Below are positions 26,960 through 35,310 of a stretch of 64,000 bases of DNA, piece after piece (within the stretch, counting starts at the first letter, position 1; each line of letters begins with the position of its first letter). The translations under genes and the position numbers were made by a program. The notes under the pieces are model-generated. The model worked only from the letters and a program-made list of their open reading frames with translations. It did not search any database and had not been told where the DNA came from. The DNA is taken from contig NZ_OY764902.1 in NCBI RefSeq assembly GCF_963668665.1, forward strand, positions 1,615,501-1,679,500. The letters run 5' to 3'. The DNA comes from an uncultured Anaeromusa sp. GTDB lineage: Bacteria > Bacillota > Negativicutes > Anaeromusales > Anaeromusaceae.

Positions 26960-27279
26960 CTGCCTGGACCTATATCTTGAAATGCGCCGATGACAGCTTT
27001 TACATCGGTTGGACCAACGATCTGCCGCGCCGTCTGGCGGCGCACAATGCCGGCAAGGGCGCGCGCTATACCCGCGGGCGGGGGCCGGTGCAGCCGGTCT
27101 ATTGGGAAGAGTTTGAGGAGTATCGCGCCGCGCAGCGAAGAGAATGGCAGCTGAAGCAGCTGTCGCGCAAGGAAAAGGAAAGCCTGGTGAGCCGTTTTAC
27201 CGAAGAACGGCGCGGGCAGGAGGGAGTTTGGCCATGGGAGGAACACAACGCAAAGACATCCGCCCCGGCGTGCGGGTGA
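26950..27279 (+). CDS. GIY-YIG nuclease-family protein (UPF0213/YhbQ type)
   Basis: A small single-domain GIY-YIG protein of 109 residues. WTYILKCADDSFYIGWTNDL holds the Y..Y-I-G core, RRLAAHNAGKGARYTRGRGP the conserved Arg, and EEFEEYRAAQRREWQLKQL the catalytic Glu region. Members of this group bind or cut DNA in vitro, with unclear roles. The start ATG 26950 lies inside the end of the preceding gene. The last 15 codons overlap the next gene in another frame. Confidence 0.85.
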   Translation: MAVTAWTYILKCADDSFYIGWTNDLPRRLAAHNAGKGARYTRGRGPVQPVYWEEFEEYRAAQRREWQLKQLSRKEKESLVSRFTEERRGQEGVWPWEEHNAKTSAPACG

Positions 27280-27428
27280 AGGTGGTGCAAAAACCGCATC
27301 AACGCACCGGCGAATTGACCGAAGGGGTAGTCAAGGATATTTTGACCAACAGCGCCGTGCACCATCGGGGCATTAAAGTGCGCCTGGAGGGCGGCATTGT
27401 CGGGCGAGTGCAGGAAATTATCGGCTAA
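27234..27428 (+). CDS. YwbE-family small protein (DUF2196)
   Basis: A 64-residue basic protein with RKDIRPGVRVKVVQKPHQRT, LTEGVVKDILTNSAVHHRGI and VRLEGGIVGRVQEI. This is the signature of the YwbE family, a small beta-rich protein of unknown function common in Bacillota. The ATG follows GGAGGGAG. It overlaps the GIY-YIG gene by 46 bases. Confidence 0.85.
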   Translation: MGGTQRKDIRPGVRVKVVQKPHQRTGELTEGVVKDILTNSAVHHRGIKVRLEGGIVGRVQEIIG

Positions 27429-27434
27429 GAAGGC

Positions 27435-27545
27435 TTGAACAGAAGCACGACGGGGTCAAAAGATTTACACAGAGAAGCAGAGGAAAGGCCAGAGTTAACA
27501 GAGGGAAAAAGGATTGAACAGGAGAACCGTCCCCCTGAACCGGAA
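27435..27545 (+). repeat. TTGAACA-family repeat, fragmentary
   Basis: Starts with TTGAACAGAAG just after the ywbE stop and contains ATTGAACAGGAGAACCG at about 27512. The opposite end of the element may be the copy at 30905-30938, so the two insertion sequences would lie inside an older element (inference). An unrelated motif, CCGCGAAATACACGAAA followed by ACGCGAAAGG (27635-27662), also occurs at 41549-41580. No gene is seen in 27429-27715. Confidence 0.45.
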
Positions 27546-27715
27546 AATGAAATCAAGCGCAGAGCCATCGGTAAAAATAACCGGCGGCTCTGCGCTTTTC
27601 TATATACTAAAATTTATACGAATTTATAATCGGACCGCGAAATACACGAAAAACGCGAAAGGGTTTTATGAATTAAAATTATATTTCTCTGCTTTCCTCG
27701 ATAGTGTCAAGGAAT

Positions 27716-29019
27716 GTTCGCAAAAACCATCGCACTCCGAAATAGCTAAGCGCTTTTGCTCAACTGTTGTTGAATTTCGTTGATAAGCATAGGATTTATA
27801 TAAGAACGCCCGCTAGACCAGTCCTCGCTATATTCGATAAGATAGCTGGTCACTAGGCGAATGTAGGAATCCATACTTGGGAAAATGCCTACAACTTTAG
27901 TGCGACGGCGTATTTCCCTGTTTAGCCGTTCCAGAAGATTGGTGGATGCAATTTTGCGAGCGTCAATTTGCCGGAAATTAAAGAACTGAAGGGATTCTTC
28001 CAACCCTTCTTCCAAAGTGGCAATGGCTTGCGGATGTTTTCCTTCATACTCGTTCATGAGCCCATCGGCATATTTTTTAGCGCTGTCATAGTCTGGTTGG
28101 AGCCAAATCTGTTTCAGCTTTTCTGCAAAGAATTTCTTATCTCTACTGGAAACACATCCTAAAATATTACGCATAAAATGAACCTTGCATCGTTGCCAGG
28201 AGCAACCGACAAAGGACTCGCGGGCCGCTTTGACCAAGCCTCTATGAGCGTCGGAGACAACCAGCCAAACTTTCTCTATACCACGTTCTTTAAGGTTATC
28301 AAATAGTTTGGTATAAGTAGTAGCTGACTCTTCATACATCGGTTCGACAGCCAAAATATCACGCTTGCCTTCTGTATTGATGCCTGTTACTACCAAGACA
28401 GCCATGTTTTTAACTGCGCGATTATCGCGGATCCGCTCGTAAAGAGCATCGACCCAAAGAACTGGATACGTAGCTTCCAGCTTGCGCTGCCGAAATGCCT
28501 CCACCTGCTCGTTTAGTTCTTTAGTAAGGACTGACACCTGCCCCCGCGAGATAGACTCAATCCCCAAGGGTTTGGTCAGCCTATCCATTTTTCGCGTTGA
28601 AACGCCATTGACGTATGCTTCTTGGATTGCGCTCATTAAAGCGGCTTCCGAACGCTTCTTAGCTTCTACAAAGAAGGGGATATAGCCGCCATTTCTAATC
28701 TTGGGCACCATTAAATACATCGTCCCCATTCGTGTGTCGAAGCGGCGAACCCGATAGCCGGAGCGGTATCCTTGGCGGTCTTCACTACGCTCAGATTTTT
28801 CAGCGCCAAGCTTTCCTTCTACTTCGGCTTCCATAAGCCGTTCACAGAGCCATTTGAGCATCGATAACATGGGTTCTTCGTCCAACACAAATTTCATTAG
28901 CATTTTTTCGAAAGGTACGGTAGAATTTTGGTAAGCCATCGATTTCACACTCCTTTGGGTTTGCTAGCACTTACCTTTTCGGAGTTTTCGATGGCTTTTC
29001 CTTTTTCACTTTTGCGAAC
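27716..29019 (-). mobile_element. IS256-family insertion sequence
   Basis: A single transposase gene is flanked by imperfect inverted ends. GTTCGCAAAA, CCATCG and ACTCCGAAA occur at the left end (27716-27745) and again in inverted order at the right end (28975-29019). The right end has about 15 extra bases between the blocks. I could not find a convincing 8-9-bp target duplication. Confidence 0.75.
27746..28939 (-). CDS. IS256-family transposase
   Basis: A 397-residue mutator-type transposase, apparently intact. Catalytic DDE residues are in YPVLWVDALYERIR, WLVVSDAHRGLV and NLLERLNREIRRR. The zinc-like WQRCKVHFMRNIL segment is typical. The ATG 28939 has AAAGGAG 9 bases upstream. No stop or frameshift is seen, so the element may be active. 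Confidence 0.95.
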   Translation of the reverse strand: MAYQNSTVPFEKMLMKFVLDEEPMLSMLKWLCERLMEAEVEGKLGAEKSERSEDRQGYRSGYRVRRFDTRMGTMYLMVPKIRNGGYIPFFVEAKKRSEAALMSAIQEAYVNGVSTRKMDRLTKPLGIESISRGQVSVLTKELNEQVEAFRQRKLEATYPVLWVDALYERIRDNRAVKNMAVLVVTGINTEGKRDILAVEPMYEESATTYTKLFDNLKERGIEKVWLVVSDAHRGLVKAARESFVGCSWQRCKVHFMRNILGCVSSRDKKFFAEKLKQIWLQPDYDSAKKYADGLMNEYEGKHPQAIATLEEGLEESLQFFNFRQIDARKIASTNLLERLNREIRRRTKVVGIFPSMDSYIRLVTSYLIEYSEDWSSGRSYINPMLINEIQQQLSKSA

Positions 29020-29493
29020 TTAATTGTACGTTATCCTTTCCTCTGGCTTTTCTCCCTTAATATACAAGCCTTTTCTTTAATATTCTCTTTCAATCGCAGT
29101 ATTTCTAAAGAATTGATTTTGTAGATTTTTTGGATAGACAGGCTATGCTGGTAGTGAAGTGGTTTTTGCGTATAGGAAACAAACCGCGTTCATTTTCCTG
29201 TGAATTGACCATCGGGATTCCACATCAACTCCAGGTGGCAACTCTCCCATGTCTTGTGGCATCTAGTGCCAAATTCCTTCGTTCTGCCTATCCCAAAGAT
29301 GGAACGTCAATCATGCTCTGTTGCTGGGTCTAAGCCCTGATGAAAAGAATCGCATTGACTGCCCCGGCTCTACATTTTCAAAGTGCTGCAATAGATGATA
29401 CGATTAAAACAAAAGGTGTTCATTCCGAGAATTCCTTATCCGCTGCGGTCTTCGGAGAAGGGACCTATTGAAAAGCCTGACTTGTCTCCGGCG
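29020..29493. other. Non-coding stretch between the IS256 and IS110 elements
   Basis: About 470 bases without a convincing gene. The part next to the IS110 transposase probably belongs to that element's non-coding end, but I could not place the boundary. Short frames such as 29130-29333 have no ribosome site or recognisable protein. Confidence 0.4.
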
Positions 29494-30768
29494 CTATGCC
29501 GCCATCATCGACACAGGCATATCCTGGACTAGCTTACTAGCATCATAGCGACAACCCTTACGTAGTAACGTATAAATAACTCGGATCAATTTACCACACA
29601 AAGCGATCACAGACTGCATTTTGGTCAAAGGGTTTTGCTTGCGTGTAATGTTGCGCTGGTGCATCGCGCGAAACTCAGCGTTATCCGCCAGCATGGGAAT
29701 CATCACGCGAAATAAAGCTTCCCTCAACCGCTTTCGGCCTCGCTTACTAATGGTAGTTTGCCCCTTGTGTTTACCTGAGCTATTTTCCCTTAAACTAAGT
29801 CCAGCTAAGCTTATAATCTGCCTCGGGCTTGAAAAACGTTGAATCGTTCCAATTTCGCTGATAATCACGGCCGTGCTCAACTTTCCGATCCCCTTCACAT
29901 CTAAGAGCGTATCGGAATGCGGAACAGTAAGAACTAATTCCGATAAAAGAGCTTCGATCTGCTCTAGTTGAGAAGCGGCCATTTCATACTGCAGAAGCAA
30001 ATTCTGCAAAACGAATTCAGCCGTTTTACTTCCGGAAATCCTTCCGATAGAGGTTTGGGCCGCTTGGAATAATTGTTGTGCTTTCAGAGTGTGATTTCGC
30101 TTAACATGTTGCTGCCAGAGCGCTATAAGCCCTTCAGGGCCGGCGTGCACTACTTGAGCAGGAGTTGGAAACTGTTTCAAGGTTGCAAATGCGGTTTTTC
30201 CTTTCCAACTCTTAAAAACCTTTGTGAATTCTGGAAAGCGAATATCCAACCAGCGAATGACCTGGTTGCCGAGGGTTGTCATTTGTTCCACCAATCGCTC
30301 GCGCTCTAAGACCGCTTCGCGCAGTTCCTGGTAGCACTCTGAAGGAATGTATACGTCTCGATAGCGCCCGTCTTTTACGAGCATGGCGATGGTTTTAGGG
30401 TCCTTGAAGTCGGTTTTGGTCTGCTTGTTGTCATCGAGCTCTCGGGCGCATTTGACATGATATGGATTCACGATGCCTAGTTTGTACCCTTGCTTTTCTA
30501 GAAAGTCTCCCAGGGTAAACCAATAGTGCCCGGTGGGCTCGAAGCCTACGATGACATCGGTTTTTTCTTTTTGCTGCATTGTCGATTGCATCCATGTTCG
30601 TAAGGCGTTATAGCCTTCGGCGCTATTGCTAAATCGTAGTAGCTTGGCCAGCTCAAGGCCGCGGCTGTCAAAGGCACGAGCATAATGTGTTTCTTTACCA
30701 ATATCAATGCCAACAACTAGCGTTTCATTTTTGATTTGCAAAATCTTTTCATTTTGTGTACGCTTCAT
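29494..30768 (-). CDS. IS110-family (DEDD) transposase
   Basis: A 424-residue recombinase, full length. The N-terminal RuvC-like DEDD domain has VVGIDIGKETH, VGFEPTGHYW and KTDFKDPKTIAMLV. A coiled segment follows, and then the C-terminal Transposase_20 domain with DVKGIGKLSTAVIISEIG and SLAGLSLRENSSGKHKGQ. IS110 elements lack classical inverted repeats and use a non-coding bridge RNA encoded beside the gene. The gene lies 475 bases from the IS256 end. Its ribosome site is inside a hairpin (separate entry). Confidence 0.95.
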   Translation of the reverse strand: MKRTQNEKILQIKNETLVVGIDIGKETHYARAFDSRGLELAKLLRFSNSAEGYNALRTWMQSTMQQKEKTDVIVGFEPTGHYWFTLGDFLEKQGYKLGIVNPYHVKCARELDDNKQTKTDFKDPKTIAMLVKDGRYRDVYIPSECYQELREAVLERERLVEQMTTLGNQVIRWLDIRFPEFTKVFKSWKGKTAFATLKQFPTPAQVVHAGPEGLIALWQQHVKRNHTLKAQQLFQAAQTSIGRISGSKTAEFVLQNLLLQYEMAASQLEQIEALLSELVLTVPHSDTLLDVKGIGKLSTAVIISEIGTIQRFSSPRQIISLAGLSLRENSSGKHKGQTTISKRGRKRLREALFRVMIPMLADNAEFRAMHQRNITRKQNPLTKMQSVIALCGKLIRVIYTLLRKGCRYDASKLVQDMPVSMMAA

Positions 30769-30771
30769 AGT

Positions 30772-30848
30772 GAGACGCCTCCCAATACATTTACTTGTGC
30801 CTTTCTTGCCGGATCAGCACACATGTTTATTGTATTGCCGGGCGTCTC
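30772..30848 (-). promoter_or_regulatory. Hairpin that sequesters the ribosome site of the IS110 transposase
   Basis: GAGACGCC (30772-30779) pairs with GGCGTCTC (30841-30848), extended after a 2-base mismatch by CAATACA/TGTATTG. The transposase ribosome site GGGAGG (plus complement CCTCCC, 30778-30783) lies in one arm, 9 bases from the start codon. The long loop could also be part of a bridge-type RNA. Confidence 0.6.
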
Positions 30849-30904
30849 TTTTTTCAAAGTCCATTTTTAGGTATTACAGGAATGCTCTGTTACTCAGTGT
30901 GATA

Positions 30905-30938
30905 CGTACCCCTTCCTTGCTCTTGTTCAATTTTCTCC
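30905..30938 (-). repeat. Solo end of the TTGAACA repeat family, at the ndh 3' end
   Basis: On the minus strand AAATTGAACAAGAGCAAGGAAGGGGTAC starts 8 bases after the ndh stop codon, co-directional with ndh. Confidence 0.5.
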
Positions 30939-30939
30939 A

Positions 30940-32196
30940 TTATTGCCTTGTAATAATGCGCACGGTGCGATCGTAGACAAAGTAGTCCCAGACCCACTTG
31001 GCGAAGACGATAAAGCGATTGCGAAAATCGATGAGCCGCAGAATGTGCACGAAGGACCAGAACAGCCAAGCGGTAAATCCTTGAAGCTGCACGGAGCCCA
31101 TATGCACGACAGCGGCGTTGCGGCCAATGGTGGCCATATTTCCCAGATCTTCATAGAGGAAGGGGAGCACGTCTTGGCCGCGCAACAGCAGGTGGATTTG
31201 ACGCGCGGCGTGCTGGCCTTGTTGAATGGCAACCTGGGCCACCATGGGCAGCGGTCGGCCATTAGGCTGTTCAAAGCAGGCGGCGTCGCCTACGATAAAG
31301 ACATCGTCCAAACCGTCCGGCTGCAGCGTGTTGCGGACTTTGACGCGTTTTTGGCGGTCCAGCGGCAACTGCAGCGTACTGGTAAGGGGAGCCGCTTCTA
31401 CGCCGGCGGCCCAAATCAGAGTGCGCGCGGGAATGACCTCGCCGCCTTTGAGCGATACTTTTTCGCCGTCATAGTCGGCTACTTGCGTGCAGAGGCGTAC
31501 TTCCACATCCTTGCGCACCAAGGTGCTGCGCGTTGCTTCTTGCAGCGCCTCCGGCATGCTGGCTAAGAGTCGGTCCGAGGCTTCCAGCAGTACGATGCGA
31601 GCTTCTTTGAAGTTGAGATCCGGATATTCCCGGGCCAATACATGGTACATCAGCTCGGAAAGGGCGCCGGCGGACTCGACTCCTGTGGGGCCGCCGCCAA
31701 CGACCAAAAAGGTCAGTAACGCCCGCCGTTTCTCCGGATTTTGCTCATGGCTGGCCAGCTCAAACATTTTCAGCAGGTGATTGCGGATATTGACGGCTTC
31801 GTCTAAAGTTTTCATGCCAAAGCCGTATTTTTGCACATTAGCGAGACCGAAAAAATTAGTAGCCCCGCCAGCAGCGACGATCAAGTAGTCATAAGAAAGG
31901 GTATCGGCTTCGGTAAGCACAGTTTTGGCCGCGCAGTCGATGCTGCGAACTTCGGCCATGTGAAAGCGGACGTTCTTCCAATCTTTGACCATGGCTCGCA
32001 CCGGATACGCGATATCGTCTACAGACAAGCCCGCAGTAGCCACTTGATACAGCAAGGGCTGGAAGAGCTGATAGTTTTGACGGTCAATTAAAGTGATGCG
32101 GACCGGAGAGGCGGAAAGGCGGTGGGCCGCCTGGAGGCCGCCAAAGCCGGCGCCGATAATGACGACATGAGGCAGATTTGGTGTGGTGTTGGACAT
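30940..32196 (-). CDS. ndh: Type II NADH dehydrogenase (NDH-2)
   Basis: A 418-residue flavoprotein that oxidises NADH and reduces quinone without pumping. FAD site VVIIGAGFGGLQAAHRLS, NAD site FLVVGGGPTGVESAGAL, and the second FAD contact DDVFIVGDAACFEQ. The C-terminal amphipathic/hydrophobic part (FTAWLFWSFVHILRL onward) fits peripheral membrane attachment. The start ATG 32196 gives proper spacing to AAAGGAG; the upstream ATG is too close to it. Single gene, divergent from the GntP permease. Confidence 0.93.
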   Translation of the reverse strand: MSNTTPNLPHVVIIGAGFGGLQAAHRLSASPVRITLIDRQNYQLFQPLLYQVATAGLSVDDIAYPVRAMVKDWKNVRFHMAEVRSIDCAAKTVLTEADTLSYDYLIVAAGGATNFFGLANVQKYGFGMKTLDEAVNIRNHLLKMFELASHEQNPEKRRALLTFLVVGGGPTGVESAGALSELMYHVLAREYPDLNFKEARIVLLEASDRLLASMPEALQEATRSTLVRKDVEVRLCTQVADYDGEKVSLKGGEVIPARTLIWAAGVEAAPLTSTLQLPLDRQKRVKVRNTLQPDGLDDVFIVGDAACFEQPNGRPLPMVAQVAIQQGQHAARQIHLLLRGQDVLPFLYEDLGNMATIGRNAAVVHMGSVQLQGFTAWLFWSFVHILRLIDFRNRFIVFAKWVWDYFVYDRTVRIITRQ

Positions 32197-32356
32197 ATGC
32201 ATCACTCCTTTGGCCTAAAATTCTTATGGAGGAGTAATTCTTCGTGCTGGAACCACCTTCCTGCTTGAGGGATGCAAAAAGTAAAAGGAAGGAACCCTTT
32301 TGCTTGGCGGCGAATCCAAAAGTAAAGAAAAATTGCAGGTGCGAGGAGATGAATCA

Positions 32357-33772
32357 TTGGAAGCGGGACTCATTTTTATCAGCTTGATTCTTTTAATGGT
32401 GGCAGCGTATCGCGGGTATTCTATTGTTTTGGTAGCTCCTTTTTTTGCGATGCTGGCGGCTGTGGGCAGCGAATACGCACTGATGCCGGTGTATAGTGAA
32501 CTTTATATGACGAAAGCGGCGGAATACGTTAAGGTGTATTATCCGGTGTTTTTACTAGGCGCTGTTTTTGCGAAAATTATGGAGGACGGCGGTTTGGCGG
32601 CGGCGGTAGCCAAGCAGATTGTACGCTCTTTGGGACCGCAGCAGGCGGTGCTGGCTGTTCTGCTTGGGTGCGGCGTTCTTGTATACGGCGGTCTGAGCGT
32701 TTTTGTGGTAGCCTTTGTCATGTATCCTTTCAGCGCTATTTTATTTCGCCAGGCGGACATCCCCAAGCGGTTGCTGCCGGCGGTGTTGTGGATGGGGATT
32801 TTTACCTACGCTATGATTGCGTTGCCTGGGGCGCCGCAGATTCAAAATATTATTCCTACGGCCTTTTTTGGCACCACGACCTGGTCTGGCGTAGGGCTGG
32901 GGCTGGTGGGAGCGGCGGCTTACTTCCTTTTGGGCTGGGGCTGGATTTCCTGGCGTCACAGGAAATTAGCCGCCCAGGGAGAAGGCTATGGCGCGCATAT
33001 TCTCAACGAACCGGAGCGGGTGGAAACAAATTTGCCCGATTGGCGGACGGCTTCGCTGCCATTGTTGGTTGTTGTTTTAGTCAATTTGTACTTAAGCAAT
33101 CCGTTCCACTGGTCTTGGGGCTATCATTGGCCGGCGGACAGCCTTGCGGCGATGAAAGCGTTGAAGCTGTCGCTGTTAAGTCCTTCGGTGGAGCGAGTAC
33201 AGGCGATTTGGTCTATTTGCCTGGCGCTTCTGGCCGGCAGCGTCTGCGCCGCCATGGTTGGGCGGCGTCAAATGCGGCGTCAGGGCGGTTTAATGCAGCC
33301 GTTAAACGCTGGAGCTATGGCCTCTATTCCAGCCATTTTGAATACAGCGTCTGGCTATGCTTTTGGCAGTGTCATTGCCGCCTTGCCTGGCTTTTTTGCT
33401 ATCAAGGATGCGCTGCTTCATTTGCAGATAGGCGGCGGACCTTTGGTTTCCGCTATCTTGACGACCAATGTGATGACCGCTGTGACCGGCTCCGCTTCGG
33501 GCGGCTTAACGATTGCGTTAGGCATGCTGGGGCAGGAATGGCTGGCCTGGGGCGCCTCGCTGGGGATGTCGCCGGAGGTGCTGCACCGTATCGTCTGCCT
33601 GGCTTCGGAGGGGCTGGATACGGTTCCCCACAGCGGAGCGTTGGTGACGTTAATGGCTGTTTGCGGGCTGACGCATCGGGAGTCTTATTATGATGTCTTT
33701 GTGCTGACCCTGCTCAAGCCGTTGGTAGCCGTGTTTTGCCTGCTGGTATATTTGACGACAGGACTCGTTTGA
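32357..33772 (+). CDS. GntP-family permease
   Basis: A membrane protein of about 471 residues with roughly 12 hydrophobic segments. YGGLSVFVVAFVMYPF, ALPGAPQIQNIIPTAFFGT, TASGYAFGSVIAALPGF and GSASGGLTIAL match GntP (gluconate or hydroxybutyrate-type) carriers. I place the start at TTG 32357, with AGGAG about 10 bases upstream, because the family begins right at this hydrophobic stretch. A TTG at 32300 in the same frame, with its own AAGGAAGG, is an alternative. Substrate unknown. Confidence 0.85.
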   Translation: MEAGLIFISLILLMVAAYRGYSIVLVAPFFAMLAAVGSEYALMPVYSELYMTKAAEYVKVYYPVFLLGAVFAKIMEDGGLAAAVAKQIVRSLGPQQAVLAVLLGCGVLVYGGLSVFVVAFVMYPFSAILFRQADIPKRLLPAVLWMGIFTYAMIALPGAPQIQNIIPTAFFGTTTWSGVGLGLVGAAAYFLLGWGWISWRHRKLAAQGEGYGAHILNEPERVETNLPDWRTASLPLLVVVLVNLYLSNPFHWSWGYHWPADSLAAMKALKLSLLSPSVERVQAIWSICLALLAGSVCAAMVGRRQMRRQGGLMQPLNAGAMASIPAILNTASGYAFGSVIAALPGFFAIKDALLHLQIGGGPLVSAILTTNVMTAVTGSASGGLTIALGMLGQEWLAWGASLGMSPEVLHRIVCLASEGLDTVPHSGALVTLMAVCGLTHRESYYDVFVLTLLKPLVAVFCLLVYLTTGLV

Positions 33773-33811
33773 GTTAACTTCGAAACCCTCAGCCGTACCC
33801 TCCTTTTTAAA

Positions 33812-33888
33812 CAGTAGACGTCGGTTGCTATGCCATCCATGGCGCAACCGACCCTAACCGCATCCAGCGCCGTCGTACTCTTGTTCAA
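33812..33888. repeat. 77-bp intergenic repeat, copy a
   Basis: Nearly identical to 57950-58026. It contains a 9-bp hairpin GTCGGTTGC / GCAACCGAC around a CCATCCATGG-type loop and ends in the TTGTTCAA terminus of the TTGAACA family. No gene. Confidence 0.75.
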
Positions 33889-33937
33889 AATTCGTATTTT
33901 ACTCCATGTTCAATTTTGAAAAAGAAAAAAAGTTCCC

Positions 33938-33951
33938 CGAACACTTGTGCG
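33938..33951. promoter_or_regulatory. LexA (DinR-type) box 1, one mismatch
   Basis: CGAACACTTGTGCG matches the Bacillota SOS consensus CGAACNNNNGTTCG except one base. It overlaps the -35 hexamer of the promoter at 33945-33973. Confidence 0.65.
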
Positions 33952-33973
33952 AACAAAATCAGTATGCTAAAAT
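33945..33973 (+). promoter_or_regulatory. Sigma-A promoter of the YneA-like gene
   Basis: TTGTGC (33945-33950), a 17-base spacer, then TAAAAT (33968-33973). LexA boxes overlap it at the -35 and lie just downstream. Confidence 0.65.
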
Positions 33974-33982
33974 AATTTCAGA

Positions 33983-33996
33983 CGAACAAGTGTTCA
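33983..33996. promoter_or_regulatory. LexA (DinR-type) box 2, perfect core
   Basis: CGAACAAGTGTTCA contains the exact GAAC-N4-GTTC core and lies between the promoter and the start codon at 34010. Confidence 0.75.
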
Positions 33997-34009
33997 GGGG
34001 GCGATGTGT

Positions 34010-34285
34010 ATGCGTAGAAAGAAGATGTGTGCGTGGCTTTTGCTAGGGCTGTGCTTTTTAATGGTTTCCGTGGTCAAATCCAGTCCCGGACCTGCCGGGA
34101 TTCGCTATACTGAAGTGACGGTGCGCGGCGGAGATACTTTATGGCAATTGGCGGCGCTGCATTGCGGGGAAAAGGAAGACATTCGAGAAAAAATCTATGC
34201 GATTCGCGACTTGAACCGCTTGACGGCGCAAGCGTCTTTAACGCCCGGGCAGAAATTGAAAATACCTTTGAAAAAAGCAGAGTAA
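34010..34285 (+). CDS. YneA-like LysM protein, probable SOS-induced cell-division inhibitor
   Basis: A 91-residue protein with a short cytoplasmic N-terminus, one membrane segment (CAWLLLGLCFLMVSVVKSS) and an external LysM domain (YTEVTVRGGDTLWQLAALH to LTPGQKLKIP). This is the architecture and size of Bacillus YneA, which halts division during the SOS response. The two LexA boxes at the promoter give independent support. ATG 34010 is 8 bases after AGGGGG. Unlike Bacillus, lexA is not adjacent. A terminator follows. Confidence 0.82.
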   Translation: MRRKKMCAWLLLGLCFLMVSVVKSSPGPAGIRYTEVTVRGGDTLWQLAALHCGEKEDIREKIYAIRDLNRLTAQASLTPGQKLKIPLKKAE

Positions 34286-34306
34286 CAGAGTTGTTTTAGT
34301 AGCTAT

Positions 34307-34350
34307 AAGACGGAACGCGGCGCGTGCGCCGAAGGTCCCGTCTTTTTATT
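34307..34350 (+). terminator. Terminator of the YneA-like gene
   Basis: AAGACGG...CCGTCTT outer stem with GGCGC/GCGCC inside, followed by TTTTTATTTT. Confidence 0.85.
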
Positions 34351-34460
34351 TTAATTACCCAAGCGAGTATGCGTAGTTAGCAGGAATTTTTCGGAAAAAA
34401 TAGAACTAATAATGTGGAAAATAACAGCCTTAAGTCGGCTGAATTTGAGGTGATTGGTGC

Positions 34461-35309
34461 ATGAAGCCTTTACGCATTTTAGTGGTGGATGATTCGCCTT
34501 TTAGCCAGAAAATCATGACGGGACTGTTGAAAAAGAATGGTTTTGATGTTTGTGGTTATGCGGATACAGGGGGGCAAGGCATAGAGCAGTATCGAGAGCT
34601 GAGACCCGATGTTGTAACTATGGACATGACTTTGCCGGATATGGACGGCTTGGAATGCAGTAAGGCAATTCTAGCGGCGGACCCGACGGCCAAAATTGTT
34701 ATGGTAAGCGCGATGAAAGACGAAACCTTAATGACGAATGGCTATATTGCCGGAATCAAAGGTTTTGTTCAGAAACCGCCGCGGGCGGAAGAACTAGCGG
34801 AATTGATACGCAAGGTATGCCAAGAAGCGGAAGAATGTTCTTTGTGCCAAAAATACCTGGCTTTTTTTGAGCAGTCGCTGCAAGAGAATCTTAGTTATAT
34901 GGTTGGCGTCGAAAGCGTCATAGAGACTGCACTAGACAACGAAAGCAAGTTTTTATCGCAAGGTGTAGCGGTAATAGTTGGTTTGACCGGGAAGGTACAG
35001 GGCCGGGTCATTTTGGACAGTTCCGAGCAAACGGCGCAGCAATTGACACGCATGATTCTTAGCTGCGAAGAAGTGTCGGAAGACGATATGCTGAACGGCA
35101 TGGCGGAACTGGCAAATATTGTCAGCGGCAATGGAGTATCTTCTGTAAACAATACGTATCGGGAGCTGGAACTGCGGTTGACGCCGCCGAGCATTCTTTG
35201 CGGGCGGAAAATTAGCATTGTCAATCCAAAACTAGATGCTTACATTATGACGGCGCAGACGCCGTATGGAGATATTCGTATGAGCATTGGCTTCGCAGGG
35301 GGGAAATAA
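34461..35309 (+). CDS. Response regulator fused to a CheX/CheC-type phosphatase domain
   Basis: A 282-residue fusion. The receiver domain (about 1-120) has ILVVDDSPFSQK, the phospho-acceptor Asp in VVTMDMTLPDMDG, and VQKPPR with the conserved Lys. After a linker with CSLCQKY comes a CheX-like domain (140-282) with the phosphatase helix NGMAELANIVSGNG (Glu and Asn present). CheC/CheX/FliY proteins dephosphorylate CheY-P. A fused receiver could act as substrate or as an input. GAGGTGAT ribosome site; the next gene starts one base after its stop. Confidence 0.88.
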   Translation: MKPLRILVVDDSPFSQKIMTGLLKKNGFDVCGYADTGGQGIEQYRELRPDVVTMDMTLPDMDGLECSKAILAADPTAKIVMVSAMKDETLMTNGYIAGIKGFVQKPPRAEELAELIRKVCQEAEECSLCQKYLAFFEQSLQENLSYMVGVESVIETALDNESKFLSQGVAVIVGLTGKVQGRVILDSSEQTAQQLTRMILSCEEVSEDDMLNGMAELANIVSGNGVSSVNNTYRELELRLTPPSILCGRKISIVNPKLDAYIMTAQTPYGDIRMSIGFAGGK

Positions 35310-35310
35310 T

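Noticed and set aside
27435..27629. A 64-codon frame after ywbE
   Set aside because: It is the translation of the TTGAACA repeat; no independent support.
29130..29333. A 67-codon frame between the two insertion sequences
   Set aside because: No ribosome site, no recognisable protein, and it lies in probable IS110 non-coding DNA.
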